DNA of 27,482 nt from Bacillota bacterium. GTDB taxonomy: Bacteria; Bacillota_E; JAJZYS01; JAJYTV01. Below, piece by piece: positions 23,665 to 27,482 of the stretch (the first letter of the stretch is position 1; each line of letters begins with the position of its first letter). A model generated the notes under the pieces. It made no database searches. It saw only the letters and a list, made by a program, of their open reading frames with translations, and was not told where the DNA came from. The stretch is from assembly GCA_021845645.1 (NCBI GenBank), contig JAJZVM010000047.1, positions 1 to 27,482 on the forward strand, in the 5' to 3' direction. The position numbers and the translations under genes are program-made.

Positions 23665-24261
23665 CTAAAGACCTGTCGGCGGCGTCCTGCCCCGCAGGCG
23701 GGGCTCAAGGCCGTACGCTGCGAACTGGCCGACGGCGTAGCCCAGGGTGATCGTGGCGGGCAGCAGCCACGGACCGAGACCGATGGTGAGGAAGGCGAGC
23801 AGCAGCGCGAGGCCGATGCCGCCAGTCCAGAGGCCGCGCCGCAGCCAGCGCAGGCGCTCTCCCGCGGAGAGCGGCGGCTGGAGCGGCTCGAACTGCAGCA
23901 GTCCCAGGCGCACCAGGCCGACAAAGAGCGGGATGAGCCCGACGATCAGCCAGGGGCCGAAGCCGATCGGCAGGAGGCCGAGCGTGATGCCGAGGCCGAT
24001 ACCGGCCGTGTTGAGCGAGATCGCCAGAGGATGCGGCGGCACGGCGGGAGGGTAGGCGTAGGGTGCCTGCGGCGGCGGGTAGGGATAGGGCCCAGGTGCA
24101 GGCGGCGGCACGGGGTGCTGTCCCGAGAGGTACGCCATGCGCTCCTTGTGCCGGAAGTAGAGCACGGCGATGATGATCGCCGCGATGGCGGCGAAGAGCA
24201 CGAGCGGAACCAGCACTCCGATGAACGCGATGCCGATCGGATTCGAAGGAACGACGTTCAT
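23665..24261 (-). CDS. Proline-rich multi-pass membrane protein (DUF6249-like)
   Basis: The 198-residue protein has an N-terminal transmembrane helix (about 9-34) followed by FRHKERMAYLSG. A Pro/Tyr-rich stretch (PVPPPAPGPYPYPPPQAPYAYPPAVPP, about 51-77) comes next, and then about four further hydrophobic segments, including IGFGPWLIVGLIPLFVGLVRLGLL and the similar IGLGPWLLPATITLGYAVG. The helix plus YFRHKERMA pattern resembles DUF6249-type proteins that accompany ECF sigma factors. It starts 12 bases after the DUF4097-like gene and is surely in its operon. Function is unknown; an envelope-stress role is inferred from context. Confidence 0.75.
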   Translation of the reverse strand: MNVVPSNPIGIAFIGVLVPLVLFAAIAAIIIAVLYFRHKERMAYLSGQHPVPPPAPGPYPYPPPQAPYAYPPAVPPHPLAISLNTAGIGLGITLGLLPIGFGPWLIVGLIPLFVGLVRLGLLQFEPLQPPLSAGERLRWLRRGLWTGGIGLALLLAFLTIGLGPWLLPATITLGYAVGQFAAYGLEPRLRGRTPPTGL

Positions 24262-24273
24262 GACTCTTCCCCT

Positions 24274-25134
24274 CTACTGCGGCGAGATGCTGACGGTGCC
24301 GGTGCCGTCGTCGACCGTCAGGGTGCCCGAAGGCCCCTGGCCGACCGTTCCGGAGTAGACGCCGTTCGAGCCTCCCGAGAGGCCCGGGAATCCGGAGTTC
24401 ATGACGCCCATGTGCGCCGTGGCCTGGACGCGCAGCGTGCCGCGGGGAGCGATCGCGAGCGACGCGGTGCCGGTGCCGACCGTGAAAGAGGAACTGAGGC
24501 CCGGGTCGCCCTGGTACGTGAGTGAGCCCGTGCCGACCTGCACGCTCAGGGGACCGTTGCAGCGCAGGACCTGGGCGCTGACGAGACCGGTCACGACATC
24601 GGCGGTGAGCTGACCCTTGAACTCGTGCAGCCGGAGCGCTCCGGTGGTGACGTCGGCGGTGAGGTTGCGGTAGCTGCCGGTGATGTCCGACGCGCCGGTC
24701 GTCACCGACACGCTCGCGTCCAGGCCCGACGGCAGCCGCACCTGAAGCTTGTCCGGCATGCCGCCGAAGGTCCACTGCAAGGGCGTCGCCGGTGTGAAGG
24801 TCAGGGTCAGGACGCCGCCCTCGACGCTGCTCTGCAGCACCCCGTGCCGCGGTCCGATGGTCGACCACTGCCAGGATACATCGCTTGCGGGCGCGGCGGT
24901 CAGCTGCACGTCGCCCACGGTCGGGGCCTGCACCACGACCTCGCGGACCCCCTTGGCCGACAGGCTGCCCGAGCCCCGGTAGACCGGGCCTGGCTGGCCG
25001 GCGGCAATCCGCGGCCAATTCAAGATGACGGTGCGCGGAAATCTGAGGGAGATGCCCTGGCGCAGGGCCAGAAGCAGGATCACCAGCGTGGCGAGAGCCA
25101 GGACGAAGGCTGCGATGCCGATCGGTCGGCGCAC
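24274..25134 (-). CDS. DUF4097-like membrane-anchored beta-repeat protein
   Basis: The 286-residue protein has an N-terminal anchor (about 6-27) and then a Gly/Thr/Ser-rich beta-repeat body. The repeated pattern DxTTGxLxL (VSVTTGASDITG, LTADVTTGALRLHEFKG, LTADVVTGLVSAQVLR, LSVQVGTGSLTYQGD, SSFTVGTGTASLAI) is the hallmark of DUF4097/LiaG-like proteins that often sit beside ECF sigma or cell-envelope stress genes. The start is GTG at 25134 with GGGAAG upstream. It is the first gene of the minus-strand operon, which is divergent from the sigma gene, and is preceded by an ECF-type promoter identical in layout to that of the sigma gene. Confidence 0.82.
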   Translation of the reverse strand: MRRPIGIAAFVLALATLVILLLALRQGISLRFPRTVILNWPRIAAGQPGPVYRGSGSLSAKGVREVVVQAPTVGDVQLTAAPASDVSWQWSTIGPRHGVLQSSVEGGVLTLTFTPATPLQWTFGGMPDKLQVRLPSGLDASVSVTTGASDITGSYRNLTADVTTGALRLHEFKGQLTADVVTGLVSAQVLRCNGPLSVQVGTGSLTYQGDPGLSSSFTVGTGTASLAIAPRGTLRVQATAHMGVMNSGFPGLSGGSNGVYSGTVGQGPSGTLTVDDGTGTVSISPQ

Positions 25135-25161
25135 GGCGCATTCACTTCCCTTTGCCCGCTA

Positions 25162-25187
25162 GACCGCCCGCGGCCCTCCTTGGTTTC
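25162..25187 (-). promoter_or_regulatory. ECF-type promoter of the DUF4097-like operon
   Basis: Read on the minus strand, GAAACC (25187-25182) is followed after exactly 16 bases by GGTC (25165-25162). The -35 is extended to GAAACCAAG, as in the divergent sigma-gene promoter. The distance to GTG 25134 suits a leader of about 20 bases. Confidence 0.65.
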
Positions 25188-25216
25188 ACGGGCGGAGGCA
25201 TCGGGCGGCAACTGGC

Positions 25217-25242
25217 GAAACCAAGACCTGCCTGCGGCGGTC
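25217..25242 (+). promoter_or_regulatory. ECF-type promoter of the sigma factor operon (autoregulation)
   Basis: GAAACC (25217-25222, extended to GAAACCAAG) and GGTC (25239-25242) are 16 bases apart, the same sequence and spacing as on the opposite strand. Such a GAAAC-type -35 is typical of ECF sigma factors. Transcription would begin near 25249. Confidence 0.65.
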
Positions 25243-25270
25243 ATGCGTTGTAGGGACGGAGGTGTGGCCG

Positions 25271-25849
25271 TTGGACGCGCGGCAGGCGGCGCTGGTCGCG
25301 CGGGCCCGCAGTGGCGACGCGAAGGCCTTCGAGGAACTGGTGCGGCCGCTCTGGCCGCGCGCCTATCGCCTTGCGCTGCACTTCCTTCAGGATCCCGGCC
25401 TCTCGGAGGACATCGCCCAGGAGGCGCTGACGCGCGCCTGGCTGCGCATGGGTCAGCTGAGGGACGAGGCCGCGTTTGCCGGGTGGCTTCTGCGCATCGT
25501 CGCGAACCTGGCGCGCAACGCTCTGGGCAGGGCGCGCGAGACGCCGGTCGAGCATCTGCCCGAGTCGTCAGCCGCCGCACCCGCGCCGGAAGCGGGCATC
25601 CTGGAGCGCGAGCAGCACGCGCGGCTCGTGGCGGCCCTCGCGGCCCTGCGCCCGCCGGAGCGCCTGGCGGTCGAGCTCGTGCTCCGCGATGAACTCACCT
25701 ACCGCGAGGCAGCAGGTATCCTCGGCATCCCGACGGGCAGCGTCAAGACGCTCGTGCATAGGGCGCGGGCGAAACTGCAGAGGGTCCTCGCGGCCGATCG
25801 GCCCAGCGTGGAAGGAGGTGCCCTCCATGTCGTCGGAGATGTCCGATAG
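25271..25849 (+). CDS. ECF-family RNA polymerase sigma factor
   Basis: The 192-residue protein has region 2 (AFEELVRPLWPRAYRLALHFLQDPGLSEDIAQEALTRAWLRMGQL...FAGWLLRIVANLARNAL, about 18-90) and region 4 (ALRPPERLAVELVLRDELTYREAAGILGIPTGSVKTLVHRARAKLQ, about 120-170). It lacks regions 1 and 3, as ECF factors do. TTG 25271 is chosen because GGAGG (25258-25262) lies 8 bases upstream; GTG 25262 overlaps that site. It overlaps the next gene by 23 bases. The sequence at 25217-25242 suggests that it drives its own transcription and that of the divergent envelope operon. Confidence 0.93.
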   Translation: MDARQAALVARARSGDAKAFEELVRPLWPRAYRLALHFLQDPGLSEDIAQEALTRAWLRMGQLRDEAAFAGWLLRIVANLARNALGRARETPVEHLPESSAAAPAPEAGILEREQHARLVAALAALRPPERLAVELVLRDELTYREAAGILGIPTGSVKTLVHRARAKLQRVLAADRPSVEGGALHVVGDVR

Positions 25850-26192
25850 GGAACTCGGCCTCGTGCTGCGCAGCCTGAGTGAGTCACCCGTGCCCCCCAT
25901 GCCGCCGCTCAGCCTGCCGCCCAGACCCGCCGCCGCGTCGCCGTTGCCCGCGTGGATCCTCTGGTGCGTCGGCGTGTGCGCGGCCCTGACACTCGGGGTG
26001 GGCGGCAGCCTGGCGTGGTGGCTCCTGCACGGCGGGCTCGGCGTCGCGATCGGAGAGCTGGCAGCACTTTCGGCGCAGAGCGCTCCAACATTGATGCGCG
26101 GCCTCGGCTTCACGGACGCCGTGCTGGCAGGCGCGCTGATCGCGCTGATGCTGTCGCCGCTGACGGTAGTCCTGGTGCCGCGCAGCCGCTGA
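25827..26192 (+). CDS. Small two-helix membrane protein, probable anti-sigma factor
   Basis: The 121-residue product has a short cytoplasmic N-terminus (about 1-40: SDRELGLVLRSLSESPVPPMPPLSLPPRP) and two hydrophobic segments (about 42-67 and 93-115). Its start overlaps the sigma gene by 23 bases with AAGGAGG 8 bases before the ATG, so the two are made together. That arrangement is typical of a membrane anti-sigma factor. The zinc-binding HxxxCxxC motif of the commonest class is absent, and the N-terminal domain is too short for a full ASD, so the assignment rests on context. Confidence 0.62.
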   Translation: MSSEMSDRELGLVLRSLSESPVPPMPPLSLPPRPAAASPLPAWILWCVGVCAALTLGVGGSLAWWLLHGGLGVAIGELAALSAQSAPTLMRGLGFTDAVLAGALIALMLSPLTVVLVPRSR

Positions 26193-26258
26193 TCGGGAGG
26201 AAATCGGCGGGCAAGCGCGAAACGTCAGGCCCGAACATCTCAGCAGAGGGAGAGCGCG

Positions 26259-27461
<1,203 letters not shown>

Positions 27462-27472
27462 GGAGGCGCGCC

Positions 27473-27482
27473 GTGGCAGATC
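27473..27482 (+). CDS. Start of the next gene, probably ribosomal protein S10 (rpsJ), cut by the edge
   Basis: AAGGAGG right at the tuf stop is followed 6-7 bases later by GTGGCAGATC, reading M-A-D. In many bacteria rpsJ follows tuf and starts with M-A-x, so rpsJ is the likely identity, but only three codons are visible. Confidence 0.4.

Overview
The window is a G+C-rich bacterial chromosomal segment. Firmicute-type ancestry is an inference from four features: EF-Tu carries a Cys-rich insert of the kind I know from clostridial lineages; MurE has the DNPR motif of meso-diaminopimelate-adding enzymes; strong AGGAGG-type ribosome sites precede many TTG/GTG starts; and a LytR-CpsA-Psr protein, a DacA-type carboxypeptidase and a TenI-containing thiamin operon are present. 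A deep-branching, possibly thermophilic Bacillota (Symbiobacterium/Thermaerobacter/Sulfobacillus-like) would fit, but species cannot be assigned from the sequence alone.

Left part (1-4276). A decayed IS607-type element runs off the left edge: an intact-looking tnpB start, and a tnpA with an internal deletion and a frameshift. Immediately beyond it lies a promoter, a TPP riboswitch with an intrinsic terminator, and the tightly overlapping operon thiE-tenI-thiS::thiG-thiO, which makes thiazole phosphate and joins it to the pyrimidine. thiS and thiG are one reading frame. thiF, thiC and thiD are not in the window.

Middle part (4256-16920). murE, a groES without groEL and a small glutaredoxin lie on the minus strand, divergent from an MscS-type channel. 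Next come an alpha/beta hydrolase and a secreted SLH-like protein on the minus strand, and a plus-strand run of a 64-residue membrane protein, a UbiB/AarF-type kinase-like protein and a membrane-anchored hydrolase. A wall-maturation pair (LCP protein and DacA) reads back toward them. A small unknown gene and a soluble chemotaxis receptor follow.

Right part (16921-27482). A palindrome separates the receptor from mutY-(MazG-like)-acyl-CoA synthetase. Two tandem cupredoxin lipoproteins follow: the first is broken by a stop and a frameshift, the second is intact and resembles a CuA domain that lacks the usual His. Then come an MFS exporter, a proline-rich membrane protein and a DUF4097-like protein on the minus strand, divergent from an ECF sigma factor and a small two-helix membrane protein. 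Both directions carry the same promoter-like element (GAAACC, 16 bases, GGTC), which suggests a self-regulating envelope-stress module. The window ends with tuf and the first bases of a further gene, probably rpsJ.
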